Source of the DNA: Plectrocnemia conspersa
Lineage: Eukaryota > Arthropoda > Insecta > Trichoptera > Polycentropodidae
Assembly (NCBI GenBank): GCA_009617715.1
Contig: VTFK01000592.1
Coordinates: 124,001-188,000 of the forward strand
DNA length: 64,000 nt
Direction of reading: 5' to 3'
Shown here: positions 34,020-45,527 of the stretch, in pieces
Position numbering within the stretch: the first letter of the stretch is position 1
How the letters are laid out: each line of letters begins with the position of its first letter
Position numbers and translations under genes: made by a program
The notes under the pieces: generated by a model
What the model saw: only the letters and a program-made list of their open reading frames with translations
Told to the model about the DNA's origin: nothing
Databases searched by the model: none

Positions 34020-34172
34020 ATATACAATACTATATATATTGATATTAGGAAAATTAGGAATATAATTACATAAAAATAACTGAATCCAATCTCCCAGACA
34101 TATGTGATTCAAACCCAGGTATTTCAAGTCAATAAACAGCGACTTATACTACTTGTCTACCGTTCTGGTAAC
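34020..34172 (-). mobile_element. tRNA-derived SINE, copy D (most complete head)
   Basis: Minus strand: GGTAGACAAGTAGTATAAG, TCGCTGTTTATTGACTTG, AAATACCTGGGTTTGAATC, ACATATGTCTGGGAGATTGG, then an AT-rich tail. TAGACAAGTAGT resembles a Pol III A box (TRGYNNARNGG) and GGTTTGAATC a B box, about 45 bp apart. Confidence 0.65.
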
Positions 34173-34828
34173 GTGCAAAAAATTTCCAAAGCTTAGTTTA
34201 AAATTTTGATGACGTTACATTGACACAATTGAAAACTTCTGATATATATTATAGATACTATTGAATGCAAAAAAATATTCATATTTTAAAGTCATTTATT
34301 GGAAGTCATCTCAGAGGAATTTAGAATATTTTTTCTTTTGTATATAAATATTGTTTATTAGTTTTAAGTGGTTTTTCCTTGTTGATTCGTTGAGACTGGT
34401 GTATAAATAAATACATAAGAGCATCTAAATTAATCATATACATACATACTACTAGCAAAGAGGTTTTTGTAAACGTTTTCTCTATTAATAAACACCCTAA
34501 CTTCATTACAAAATAACGCAATTATATAATTAAAATTAACATGTTTATATTAAGTTAATAACTTAGGTTGCGTACCTAATAACTTTAAAATTCAAATTAC
34601 TTGTAGTTAAATATTTGTTAGATATTATGTTAATAAAGATTTTTTTTATATACTTCTTTACTTATACAAGTTTAATTAAAAAAATATGATTGCGCATTTT
34701 TTATTTGAAGCAATATCAGATATTTTCAGAAATTTTTAAGCAAAAAATTATGATAGAGGACATATAGAATTTTATTTAATATTAATTAATGCACTTCATC
34801 ATTTTTTACGCAGCCCTTCAAAATTAAA

Positions 34829-34870
34829 TCGGGACCCAATCAGGCCCAAGAGAGCCGTATTTAGGATCTG
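34829..34870 (+). repeat. Dispersed repeat sharing AAATCGGGAMCC...CAGGCCCA, copy 2
   Basis: Partner of 10150-10215. The surrounding 34173-35118 is AT-rich; the 66-codon minus frame at 34321-34521 is not recognised. Confidence 0.5.
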
Positions 34871-35119
34871 AGTGTTTAGTTTTCTTGATGGTTAGTAATG
34901 AAGGCAAAGTACAAAAATAAGGAAGCGAAAAAGATTCCTCTAAAACTGAGCTGAAATATTTCGCATAACCGTCAGAAATATTTACTGAAACGTCCAAAGT
35001 TTCATCCCTTTCAACATCGACTGAGTTAATGAAACTACATAAATTTGTGAGTTTTATTATCTGAATAACGCACAGTTTTATATTTAATAAATAATATAAA
35101 ATAAAGTTTACTTCTTAAT

Positions 35120-35640
35120 TTTGTATACATTACTGTAAAAAATATATTTATTCATTATCTACAACTACTTTCTAACTACCTTGCACTAGCTCTTCAGTTC
35201 AAATTTAGAGATACAATTCTGACTTAATAATGACAAGTGACTCGTTCAAGTCATTTTTCATTTCAACCACATTTCGAAAATGTATTTCTTTTAAGGTGTC
35301 CTCCATGGACATGAAAAGGTAATAATCGGATGAAAAAAGGTCTGGTCATAATGGAAGGTGTGCTAGAAAAGCTCCAAGTTTAGCCCCAGATTTTTTCACC
35401 TGTCATTTTTGCTTTGTGTGATATGTATTGTCGTGATGAAGAATTTCCCCTTTGACGTTTATGATTTAGTTTCTGGTTTAATATTTCTCTGCAGTAACTG
35501 TTTTACCAGGTTTTAATAATTCATAACAAATTATTTCACGTACATCCCACTAAATGCACAATTTTTTTTAATGAAACGTTGTTGAAATAGATATACGATT
35601 CGAAAAAAGTTAGGGCGAGGGTTTTTGTGTCAAAACTTGC
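35120..35640 (-). mobile_element. mariner transposase remnant (C-terminal catalytic half)
   Basis: The minus strand gives KLCI*WDVREIICYELLKPG, then KTVTAEKY, EILHHDNTYHTKQK, LAHLPLWPDLFSSDYYLF, MSMEDTLKEIHFRN and near the end VVVDNE-x-IYF. This is the order of the mariner (DD34D) C-terminal half: CIWWD-x-G-VYYELL-PG-TVTA, LLHDNARPHTA, PYSPDLAPSDYHLF, then the final KVV-NG-YF block. The TAG in CI*WD replaces the usual Trp codon. The catalytic Asp of HDN and the final Asp of SDY are present. The paired-like DNA-binding domain and the inverted ends are missing, and several stops and a frameshift break the frame. Confidence 0.88.
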
Positions 35641-35792
35641 GTTAATTTACTGTGGCCAAAATGATCATCCATCAACAAAGAAACAAGAAAATAGCGTAAA
35701 GGATTTGGACCACATAGTCCTCGTTACGACCACATAAATACCACGAGTTTTGTTCTAACTAAATATTCTCTGTCATTGAGAGAATATTTATT

Positions 35793-36300
35793 TGTTGCGA
35801 GACGGTCACGGATAAAATAAATCACCGAATCCTCGAGACTCCCATTGCAATGCTATATGACCTTGGACAATGCCCATCAAGCAAACGTCGATTTCTAAAG
35901 GTTTATACCTATTTTGCCATTCTAAGAAGCGACTGCAGCGATTGGCTGGATGATCGTTGCATAACTGCGATTGGTCAGTAAGCCCTGGATACTAAAGCCT
36001 GGACTCTGATGATGAAGGTAGTCACCAGCAGACACTCTCCGCCCGCGAACAACATACAATCATGAACTCACACATCCCGCAACCAGTTTCTCCACCACCA
36101 CTCGGAGAATATACTGTCGTTGGTACACCAATCAGAACTCTAAAGATCGTTCACGGACATCATCCCTACGCCAGCTTCTCCACCACCGCTCGGAGAAAAA
36201 ATCTCGCAACATATGTAAATATAATGTAATAAAAGTATAACTAGATTCCATCATAAATCTCACTGACTATAAAGTCATCACCCCCTAGGGTTCTCAAACC
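35793..36300 (+). mobile_element. Solo-LTR-like block, copy 1
   Basis: It begins TGTTGCGAGACGGTCACGG and runs to a CCCCCTAGGGTTCTCA-type end. It aligns along its length with 51141-51664: CGGTCACGG, CCATCAAGCA, TTTCTAAAGG, TTCTAAGAAG, GCGATTGGCTGGATGA, CCAGCTTCTCCACCAC and GTAATATAATGTAATAAAA-like words near the 3' end. TG start, an AATAAAA signal about 70 bp from the end and CCAAT-type ATTGG boxes fit a retrotransposon LTR. No primer-binding site, internal coding region or target duplication is seen. Confidence 0.55.
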
Positions 36301-36999
36301 TTAAAAAGTATTTTTGCTTGTATTGACAGGGTCAATATAAAAATTAATTTTTTATTATACATACAATTTAAACTGTGCATAAGAAGAGGGTTCTTCATGA
36401 TAATGTAAGTCGAAAAAATAATGACTTTCTTCGAATCAAATATATATTTCAATCTCTTAGCACAGGTTAACGCTTCAAAAAAATATGTGCATTGGTTACT
36501 GTCAATTACACAGCAATAAATTCTCCGCTCGCCTTTGTTATATTTTCAGATAGTTCTATTTGATTTTCCAAGGAGATGAATGAAAGTTTCTGCGACAATA
36601 CCTCAATGGTTAGCCAAAGATCTGATTTAACCAGGAATTTAATTAACAGTTTTATATATATTTAGCACCCACTAGATTCGTTATAACAATATCTAATATC
36701 TCCTAATTTATTTTTACGCTGCAGCATTTAATAATTTATATATTATTAAGATTACGTCAAAAGGTTTACATCAACCCAATATATATATAATGTATACTGT
36801 ACAATTAAATCTAAAAGTATTTCTTTTAAAATGTTTTATCAAAGGAATTTTACCCATTTTTTTTCAATAATTATATCCTTTCATTGTTATCAATGTAGAT
36901 AACAAAGAGTCTTTCCATCATCATTTAACTGTTGAATGAAATTCGAGATTCAAACGCTAACTGGAAATCAATATATTTAATATAACTTAAAGTCGAAGA
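36301..36999. other. AT-rich DNA, nothing recognised
   Basis: No feature supported. Confidence 0.5.
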
Positions 37000-37320
37000 C
37001 CGTTTAATTTTAGTGAGTTTTCAACGACCTTCGGCGATAATGACTAACTTTTTTCTTATGTACGCACCTCGAAAAATTGCCGGAAAATTCTGAAAACGCA
37101 TATTAAAGGGCAATTAGATACCCATTAGGTGTTTTTAAACTCACCTCGAAGGTGCTATTAATCCTTTTTTAATTCGGGCAACACTTGTACAGTAATAAAA
37201 AAAGAGGGCCAAGGTTGGCAAGAGTGAGATTTTCTGCAATATTGAATATTTTCGCCAATTTTTGCGTAATTTCTCGCTGAGAAAACACAAACTGGTGAGA
37301 CTGGATAATAAACATAATTT
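37000..37320. promoter_or_regulatory. High-complexity island, candidate conserved non-coding element
   Basis: ACGACCTTCGGCGATAATGA, GGGCAATTAGATACCCATTA (ATTA/TAAT cores) and GAGGGCCAAGGTTGGC. The last word also occurs at 4082 (GGCCAAGGTTGGCC). No frame. Confidence 0.35.
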
Positions 37321-37509
37321 ATAGATACCTGGTAAAGTATTCTTGGCGATGCTAGTGTTAATGATTCGAGTGTTGTCTTGGATGCGAAACTGCCATTTTA
37401 GATTTCCTGCAAATAAATTAAGAAGTTATTTATTGATATACAATATTTTTTATATTTATGTAAACATAATGCATCAATATATAAGTATAAATATTGTTAT
37501 ATAAAATAG

Positions 37510-37674
37510 GGAATTCAGGAAAATTTATTCCACGCTGGAGTTGACCGCCTTTGGATATTTTACAAAGCTCCCTTCAAAAAGATACTCCTGGAATATTCTT
37601 TATGGATATTGGAACAAAATCCTGAGGATATAGCCGCCACTGTGAGAAAGTATAAAGGTATCAATGAGATTTAG
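37510..37674 (+). pseudogene. Unrecognised 54-codon coding-like ORF fragment
   Basis: A stop at 37507 is followed by an open frame that reads GIQENLFHAGVDRLWIFYKA, then PFKKILLEYSLWILEQ, then NPEDIAATVRKYKGINEI and a TAG at 37672. There is no Met start. It stands out because its composition is balanced (W, H, P, D, E, R, K all present) while the other frames are not open and the flanks are AT-rich. GGGAATTCAG|GAAAA at 37510-37518 could be a weak acceptor; no pyrimidine tract precedes it. The YSLWILEQNPED phrase has a helical-repeat feel, but I recognise no family. It may be a retro-copied exon, a terminal exon or a transposon scrap. Confidence 0.3.
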
Positions 37675-37749
37675 CGTAGAAACGTATTTTTCTTTTGAAT
37701 GTATATTTTTTTATTTAAAATTGGCTTATGGTCTTGAGAAAAGCTTTTT

Positions 37750-38310
37750 TAAATTATAGAATTGCTGTTAGATATATTCTATATATTATATAATATAATA
37801 AAAATAAACGAGTAATACATAGAATTAATATAAATTAAGTTTTTATTGCTTTACTTATGGAATTTATCATTCATTTATATGAATGATAAATTCATATAAA
37901 TGAATTAATTATTTAATTTATATATATCTATTTATTTGCACTTTTATAAAACACATATTGATTAAAATTTGACCGATGTGTCCAATGTTTAATGAGTTAT
38001 TATATACTCATTAAACTATTTTTTATTGTTTACATATTTATGTATTTTTGAAATGAATTGATAAATATTTTTAGTCAAGATTAAAACCATTATTATAATA
38101 TTTATAAATTTATTATTAAAATATTATAATATAGTTTAACTTTAAATTAAAACATTATACGGCCATCAATGGTGTGATCTTTTGTAAATATATACTCTTT
38201 CAAACGATATAAATATATATTACACAATTATTTAAATTAATAATTTATTTAAATAATTTCATAATTATTACTAAATATTTGTCATAATTATTTATTTATT
38301 TACGACTATA
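37750..38310. repeat. Cluster of AT-rich perfect palindromes
   Basis: At 37872-37908 ATTCATTTATATGAA and TTCATATAAATGAAT are 15-bp arms around TGATAAA. They overlap a second hairpin with arms TTTATCATTCAT and ATGAATGATAAA. At 37987-38015 TTTAATGAGT and ACTCATTAAA flank an 8-bp loop. Such sites can extrude cruciforms or mark target-site structures. No element ends are visible. Confidence 0.6.
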
Positions 38311-38479
38311 GACATCTATCGGCATTCTCTCAAACTATTTACCTTTACTATGCATAGACATCTAGCGTCGAGTTTTCATATTAATTGTATATTAAGAATA
38401 ATCAAATTGTTATTCAGTCTAAACTTTCGTTTATGTAAAGCACGTACACTGCACAAATTTGATAGATTTTTCTTCTACA

Positions 38480-38710
38480 TTTTTTCTTTAAAAACTTTCA
38501 GTTCGCCCCACTCATTACACATTCAAAGCGCGTATTTAAATGAATCACGTGTTCAGCTAGATTTTATCACGAGCTTTCGTGTGGGTGAAGGGACTTCTTC
38601 CAAAATCGCCCGGACGCGTACGTGTTCAGAAATTGTGAAATTTGACCCGAAATCGGCCAGAATCAATTAGTCAGTAGTAGTAGTTGTTATGACGGTTGTG
38701 TGCAATTGAT
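38480..38710 (+). promoter_or_regulatory. Candidate TATA-less promoter with TCAGT initiator at 38673
   Basis: A CpG-rich run (AAATCGCCCGGACGCGTACG near 38605, then GACCCGAAATCGGCC) precedes AATTAGTCAGTAGTAGTAGT. A of TCAGT is 38673. GACGGTTGTG lies at about +19 to +28, in the range of arthropod downstream elements, but is not a clean consensus. A CTTTAAAAACTTTCAG| acceptor-like word is at 38488-38503. The 106-codon plus frame at 38350-38670 covers this region and is not recognised. No ATG with a long frame follows within 200 bp. Confidence 0.35.
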
Positions 38711-39689
38711 CCCAAAGTAAATTTATATTTATGTTAAACATATATTTCCAAGTCAATTAGACTCACTGCACTTTTTACAAAATAAAGCTAAGGTCCATAT
38801 TTATCGTTTATAAAGTAATTTAATATAAGTTCAAAATAACATGGGCTAAGTGAAGATTAATACCTATGTTTAATGTCCATTAGTGTTCACACCTAGAGGT
38901 AAAATAGCAAGTTCCTGTAACTGTCAGCTAGTAAGTTATCATGTTAACAAGTTGAAAAATGCTAACAAACATTTACTAGCATAAATCACGCGTCTCTAAA
39001 AAACTAAATAAATATATTATTAAATATCGTTTCCACAATTTTTATGTACAAATCTTAGATATGTATTTTAAATGGACTTACATACTCGTAAATGTGCTTT
39101 AAAATCAACAAAAAAGATCAGACATGGATATCTTTATCGAACAGGAAGCAAACGCAGTTTGTCCGAATTTAGAGCTTAATTATGATTGGCATATTTATAC
39201 AACTGCAACCAAATCTCGCATGTCTAGTAATATATAAAACATATCCAAGGACACCGAATGCGAACCTTTGGAAAAACAATAATTCTGAGCCTCATGACAA
39301 AAATGGCATTAAACGATTTTATATTTCTTTAAAAATTTGAAACCATCATATTTTTCTGTGAGATAAAATAAATAAAAAGTAAGGTAGTTAATTAGATGTA
39401 TTCGGAAACATTCAATCTGAAATCTCGAGGGACTTTTAGGGATTTGAGACTCGAGTGAATCTATCAAACAAATTATATTATGTAATAAGTGCCTTATGTA
39501 ATAATTTTTAATGACATAAAATTGGCAGAGATATTGTCAGTTTTTTTATAGGTTATGATTTATTTATAGTTTACGATTTTTTCAGTTTTACTACATATTA
39601 TATTCTTTTCTTAATAGATTAGCAAGAAATTTTAATATAACGACATATAAAGTATATTTACATTTAAATTAATGAATCACTACGATGCT
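38711..39689. other. AT-rich DNA; one possible dispersed repeat at 39240-39300
   Basis: CGAATGCGAACCTTTGGAAA then AACAATAATTCTGAG resembles CGAAAGCGAACTTGGAACAT then AACAATGATTTTGGAT at 49080-49125. The match is gapped and short. The rest is empty. Confidence 0.35.
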
Positions 39690-40130
39690 ATTCTCAATCT
39701 TGGCTCTTATCCAAAACCGATTATAATTATGCAAATTTATCATTATATTTCATACACTTACAACGTTTTAGGTTTTCGAAAGCCGTAAGCGCTGCACGAT
39801 CTTAATAAATTGGAGCGAATTAAATCGATAGGATAAATGGGATTATCTCACGATATCATTACAAGGGGCAGGTGTTGGTTAGCGTTCGAAACGTCGGAAA
39901 ATTGCTTTGTAATTGGGTAATTTACCAAAGGTGGATTTCTCTCTCTCTCCGACAAAAAATAAATATAATTGTAAATTTTCTGCTCTGGCTTATTTCGCTC
40001 GGCGCGGCGTCCCCGGGAGATGTGCTAATGGTAAAGAACGACGGTGGTAATTGTCAACCTCTCGCCTAGACTTGATCCTTGACCACAATAACGAGTCTTG
40101 CTTATTTATTCACTTTCACCGGGAAAAAAA
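39690..40130. promoter_or_regulatory. Large high-complexity island with octamer site
   Basis: ATAATTATGCAAATTTATC near 39725 contains the POU octamer ATGCAAAT. Further on are CGTTCGAAACGTCGGAAAAT, CTCGGCGCGGCGTCCCCGGG and CGACGGTGGTAATTGTCAAC. The 65-codon plus frame at 39872-40069 is not recognised. A (CT)5 run lies at 39937. One of the better enhancer candidates by complexity. Confidence 0.4.
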
Positions 40131-41379
40131 GTATTTTTGGGTAGTGTATATGCTAGTTTATCGAGGTGGCGAAAATATATTGAAGGGAAAAAATGCTTCT
40201 TACTAAATTTGCTTCCATATATATGTATACTTATGTATGTTTGGCTTTCCAAGAAAACATTTTACACCTATATTTATATACCGTAAATAAAATTATGTAA
40301 ATATTTCAGACGTATTTGCATATTCTATGAAGCTGGATGATATATTTTTTTTGAAACTGCTCCGTCTGGACGTTGAAAACGCAAAAAGTATAAAATAAAG
40401 AAAGTGAAGATAGATGTATTTTAAAATATAATACCAGAAGCGAATGTTGGTTTTGCAAGTCGCTGATTGCAGGTAAAATATATAAGGATAGAAAAATAGT
40501 TTATTAATAGTTGTTATTATTATTTTTTATATTCAACTGCGACCACACAAACGTTTAACATTCAAAAGAACCCCTTTCAATGTCGCAAACAGACATATCA
40601 AAAGCAGAATAAAAGTGATATTTTCTATGAACCGAATGTATCTGACCTCCATAATCGAAAATATCTGGCAAATAACTAGCTATAGGTAGATTTATTATAT
40701 TTACAGTAAATAAAAAAATAAAATACTATATTTATATATATAGTATTTTATCTCACATGTTTTTTTGGCACTAGCTTTCATCCGAGATATAACGGACATC
40801 CTCGGGCTCAGAGCAAATGAGTTTTTACTTTTTTTAGTTACAGCTTTCTTTCTTTATTTTACAAACATGGAATGTACAGATGTGTCTTAGACGGGGTGCT
40901 AATGCAAATATGTGTGCACAAATTATATATTTGAACCGTAAAAGAAATCTATATATTATATGTAAATATTGATTTTATATTTTTCTAATTTCTTACGCAA
41001 TTCAATATATTTAATATTTATATAGTTTTATGTAAATTGAATTGTGGGGATTCTAACCACATGTATGTTTTAACGACCATTTCGAGAAAATGAAAATAAA
41101 TGCCTACTCGTTTTGAAGGTAAGATCTGATAATGGAAAATATATAAAAAAAACTTAACAATTGCATTAATAATTGTTAATATTTCACGGATCCATCCCGA
41201 GACGATAATCCCTTGTAATAATAATAAATACCAGAAAAAACTACCCTTTTGTATGAAAAGGATGCGTAATAGACAATGCGCTCTATCGTGCGTAAAAGCA
41301 CTATTGTTATTTTAATCATCATCTCAAATCAACAATATAAAAGGTGCGACACTTGGTCACAGAAAGGAAGATAGAGAGT
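40131..41379. other. AT-rich DNA with a 14-bp-arm hairpin
   Basis: ATAAAATACTATAT and ATATAGTATTTTAT at 40719-40751 form a perfect hairpin. GTTTTGAAG|GTAAGA at 41118 is donor-like but has no acceptor partner with an open frame. Nothing else. Confidence 0.45.
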
Positions 41380-41700
41380 TTCGTCTCGAATTGCAGATCT
41401 TTTATACTCTTTATTCGAGTCGTCTCTGGTGAATCAGAGATGCAGAAATTTGTTCACCAATTGCATCGCTTGCATATTCGATCAACGAAATATGTTTACG
41501 CCCTGAATAATTAAAATTGAAAAATGAACACATTCCGAAGGTCATTATTGCGAAGGATAAATTTGAATAGTGGTTTTACGCAAATAGACGCATTGCCTAT
41601 TGCATTATTAAGAACAAAATAGTAACTTTTATGGTGCTTAACGAGCGGTTAACATAATTATGGTTTCTGTTAACATCATTGTTGCAATTGTAATATTGAG
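41380..41700. promoter_or_regulatory. GC-normal island, candidate conserved non-coding element
   Basis: TTCGTCTCGAATTGCAGATC, GAGTCGTCTCTGGTGAATCA and CAATTGCATCGCTTGCATAT are non-repetitive and above background GC. No frame. Confidence 0.3.
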
Positions 41701-41899
41701 TATTCTTTCATTGTTAGTAGGCCTTTTGTCAAATCGCCGTTATGTCGCCGTAGTCTTCAAGTAGTATCAGGTATAAATTCTTGACTGAAGCTCTTGACGA
41801 AAGTGATTAAGTACAACGTCCCTTCCGATTATCGATTATTTTGATCAATGCTAATGATTTGGGGTGGAATCAGACTCTTTGTAACTGACTTTTTGCCAT

Positions 41900-42000
41900 G
41901 TCTAATAGCGTAACGGTAAATTAAAGACAAAAATAATGTGGTCTGTAAGATATAAGCAAGTAACCCAGAGAGCACGGGTTTGAGATACGAGAGTTTATTT
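41900..42000 (+). mobile_element. Possible second tRNA-type SINE family
   Basis: TCTAATAGCGTAACGGTAAA resembles a Pol III A box (TAGCGTAACGG) and GCACGGGTTTGAGATACGAG a B box, about 70 bp apart. An AT-rich tail follows. No second copy was found in the window, so the call rests on the boxes alone. The 70-codon minus frame across it is a shadow. Confidence 0.4.
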
Positions 42001-42147
42001 ATAAAAAATAAATTATTATTAAAAACTGGCATCAACTGCAAAGTGAAATTTAATAATTATAAATTATAATTCACAAAATAATTTAAATACGTAAATGTCA
42101 CTGATATTTACCGGATTAACTCACCCAGTTGCTACAGATTTACACCG

Positions 42148-42165
42148 TTGTAACGCATTGGGCTA
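42148..42165 (+). repeat. 18-bp core of a dispersed repeat, copy 2
   Basis: TTGTAACGCATTGGGCTA, followed by GCACATGTCAGATTACA. See 16603-16620 and 53185-53202 for the other copies. The sequence from 42170 to 42835 is AT-rich and empty. Confidence 0.5.
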
Positions 42166-42839
42166 GCACATGTCAGATTACAAAGGAAGATTTAAAAAAA
42201 ATAAGAATCAAAAATCGGTACATTTAGCGATGTTGTCATCTTATCGAATGTGCAATACAGAGGTACTGTATTTTCCTAGCACATATTATTGTTTTTTCAT
42301 GTTAAAGTAAGTTCCAACGGTTTCAAAAATAGATATCGCGCGGATATCTAATATTAAATAAGGCTAATGAAAGTTATTGTTGTTGAGTTTGCCCTGTTGT
42401 CGTATTATTCGTATTATTACAGGCAATTACTAAAAGTATTTTATTATTATATACGCTTATACAAATATTTAACTAACCACCCGTTTGATTCATAATTAAT
42501 AATTGAAACGACAATAATACACTATAGGGTGTTTGAAGAATAATTAAAAAAACCGTTAAATTATTTTTTAACACATTGCTATGGCAAAATTTTCAGAAAT
42601 AATTTATAATTAAATTATTATACTATTATGCGTATTAATAAAATTTTTAGTAATATTAAAAACATATTTTTTTGCTATTATCATAGACATTGAGACTAAA
42701 ACTTTAGCTAGTTTATAATTGCTTGCATATGAAATTACGCAAAGATTGATAAAATCATCATATATATTTTTTTTTTTAAATATAAGCAATTTTAAAACAA
42801 TTTTAATTTAAACTAAAGTTTGCCCTCCAATACGTTGAC

Positions 42840-43380
42840 TATCTGACCTTTCTTCGTATGTTGTCTTTAAGCTTCTAAATAACGAGAAAAACCCAAGTTT
42901 CTCTAAATAACTAATTAACAGCCTCTTGTACGCATCGGGTAGAGCCTTCGCTATCGTATGGTATCACGAGATAGTTTCAAAGCCGAATTTAGTCGAGCGT
43001 AAAACGTTAATTGATCTTGGGTCTACGTGAGCTTTTAATTCAAAGGAAGCGCCTAATTGTCAGCGGCCGCAGAGTAAATTTTCGAAAACCCCAAGACTTT
43101 TGTCGAGTCGGCTAAACTTTTTAATTGCGCTATTTGTATATTGTGCGAAAATCTCCGCTCCGAGGCAAGAGATGTTTTCACCCTCGTGTAAAAATCAAAT
43201 TATACGATCCGAACTTTCGCAAAATGTGCACTTGGAGCTCTGGCGAAAGCTCGCCCGAGGAAAACTTATTTTTAAACGTCTGTGTAAATATTTGCGTAAT
43301 ATTTGTGCCGGGGGATGATGAGAAACTTCGGCAACAGTCTGCGCGTATTTCGCCTTGCAGTTTTCCTTAGTGTGAAAATG
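42840..43380. promoter_or_regulatory. Large high-complexity island, candidate conserved non-coding element
   Basis: GTCAGCGGCCGCAGAGTAAA (with a NotI-type palindrome), ATCTCCGCTCCGAGGCAAGA, CACTTGGAGCTCTGGCGAAA and TTGTGCCGGGGGATGATGAG. Overlapping plus frames of 72 and 81 codons (43100-43370) are in different phases over the same DNA and match nothing. One of the largest islands. Confidence 0.35.
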
Positions 43381-44823
43381 AATATGAGTTAATCGATTTG
43401 GTATTAAAATATTGATTTTATTATTCTTTGGATGAAAGTATCAGATCAAGGTGTTACTTATAGTTAACATAGTAACACATTTCAATATTGTATAAGAGAA
43501 TATGCTTAAATAGCAAATTTAAACAAAACACTAATAGATGTAGAATAAAAACTTGGGAAAAACTTTTTAAAAAATATATAAGAATTAAGTAATAAATTCT
43601 TACCTTTTTTTAAAATAATTAGTATATTAAAACAAAATTATTGGAAGTGTATTTTAATTTTAATCGATATCGAAAATAAACACACCATCGATCAATTTTG
43701 TCAACATACAACATCAAACGTGTGACGCAGAGTTTAACCTTTGAATAATTCAATGACGACTCGAATGAACCATTACGCAGTGCTTTTTAATAATGCAAAG
43801 TTCTTCATGGTTCGAATTTACCCTTCTTCGTGTCCACTTTGAATCTCGTGAATAAAAAACGAGGGTTTGTCACAAAGAGCGTATTTTTTAATGTTCGCCT
43901 TTTGAACGGATTGTTGAACCACTAAATAAGTTTATTTAGATAAGGTTGTACCTCTTTAGATCAAATTTTTTTAAATTTCTCAATAAAATAAAAAAAAAAA
44001 AATTATATAAAAATATATTAATGGCAAAAAGATACCGGGATTCTATTTAATTCAACCTCAAAGAAATCCAAGAATTAAAAATAAAACTGTACCAAATTAT
44101 AATAATAATTATAATTAATAATCTTCAAGTCTAAGCTTGACTCTCTAAATGGCAAATCAGAAGAATAAAACTTAATGAATATATATTAAATTTATGCTGA
44201 ACAAGGATACTTGTCATCCAGTATCTCTTATCGGGAATTGGATATCACTAGAGAACTCTGCAAAATATCTTAGAATTAATAACAGCTATTTGTTCATTAT
44301 TGAATAATATGATTTAATTTTGTGTTACAATTATATTTAGAAATAGACTGCTAAGCTTTTAATAAAAAAATAATACACCTTCACAAGGGGTTACAAAAAA
44401 CAACACTTATCCTGCGACTAACGATAACAATTGTTCCATTTGTATAAATCGTTTCATAAAGATAATCAAGACCGCTTTTGATAATTAATCAAAATATCAA
44501 AAGCGTCACAAAGTCTTCAACAAACGTTTGTGTTTGTATGAATTGAATACTAAAAACTTGACTCGTTTCGAATTAAATCAAACAGACGCTGATGACAGCT
44601 TTTTGAGTTAAAATTTCGGGTTTTATATGTGCTAATATAGAGTGCCACATAATGAATATTAATTATTTATTTAAATTATTTATTAAAACTTTAAAACTTT
44701 GTCTCAATTTTGTCCATTTAATGATATTAAATAATTTATTAGTCTATTGACTTAATCATTTAAGTGCTGAATTAATTTTCATAAAAGTTACATAATCAGT
44801 AAATTATACAGTAAAAAATAAAT
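43381..44823. other. AT-rich DNA; small GC-normal patch at 43680-43890
   Basis: The patch holds AACGTGTGACGCAGAGTT and GAATCTCGTGAATAAAAAAC. No frame, no repeat pair. Confidence 0.45.
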
Positions 44824-44827
44824 TTAA

Positions 44828-45054
44828 CTCTTTAAATGCCAGCGACTTTATAGTGAATCAATTGGTATTTCTCTTCACGCATCAATATCTCTGTCTAAAA
44901 ATAAATATAAAATACTTGGTTTACTGATAAATGAAGCAATCTTAAAAATTAATTTAAAAAGAATTGTAAATAAATAATTCGGTTTAAAAAAAATAGTTTG
45001 TTTAAAATAATATTCAATAATTGACTCACCGGTGATTCACTGGCGTTTAAGTGG
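44828..45054. mobile_element. Second piggyBac-type MITE, 227 bp, flanked by TTAA
   Basis: Left end: TTAA then CTCTTTAAATGCCAGCGA. Right end read inward: TTAA then CCACTTAAACGCCAGTGA. The first 18 bases differ at five positions; both then share GTGAATCA and a GAGTCAATT/GAATCAATT word. TTAA sites are 44824-44827 and 45055-45058. The CYNYTTAAAYGCCAG ends are unlike the CCCTTTGAG ends at 10906, so this is a different family. No coding capacity. Confidence 0.65.
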
Positions 45055-45159
45055 TTAAAGAAAAAGTTATATGTATATTCACATTCAGGATTAAATCCTG
45101 ATTGCGATTTTATTTTTACTGTATAATTACGTGATTTTTTATGAAAATGAATTATTTTT

Positions 45160-45245
45160 TATTGGGCGTGGGGCTTGAGAGCCGTACACGGTAATTCGGA
45201 TTTATCCGCACCTAGCACATTAAGGGTTAACCTAATCAAAGCACG
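45160..45245. other. Possible further piggyBac-type end
   Basis: TTCGGATTTATCCGCACC, then TAGCACATTAAGGG and TTAA. The minus strand reads TTAACCCTTAATGTGCTAGG. A CCCTT terminus against TTAA is piggyBac-like and CGGATTTATCCG is a 12-bp palindrome. No partner end was found. Confidence 0.3.
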
Positions 45246-45527
45246 AAAATAAAATAATATTCATACGTTAAATACAATTTAATAGTCGAGAAGAACAGGT
45301 CCGTATGTCACGTATAAAGATAAAATAAAATAATTTTTATTCATGCATATATATGTATGTATAAAAAAATGTACACTAATGCTAGAGCAAAGTTAATTTA
45401 TAATATTTAAATAAGTATGATACTAGTTATTTTTTAAAAGGGTACAACTTTCTTTTAGAAATTTCAGAAGACCTTATGAGACTACTAAGCTTATGTTATA
45501 AAACAAAATTTTTTTTTTTAATAATGT

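Noticed and set aside
28436..36513. CTGTCAATTACACAG shared by 28.4 kb and 36.5 kb as a repeat family
   Set aside because: Only 15-16 bp match with no extension; such pairs are expected by chance in 64 kb of AT-rich DNA.
38350..38670. 106-codon plus ORF as a gene
   Set aside because: No domain, begins in AT-rich DNA and runs into a promoter-like patch; a chance frame is more likely.
41100..41125. Donor site GAAG|GTAAGA as evidence of an exon
   Set aside because: No acceptor with pyrimidine tract and open phase upstream.
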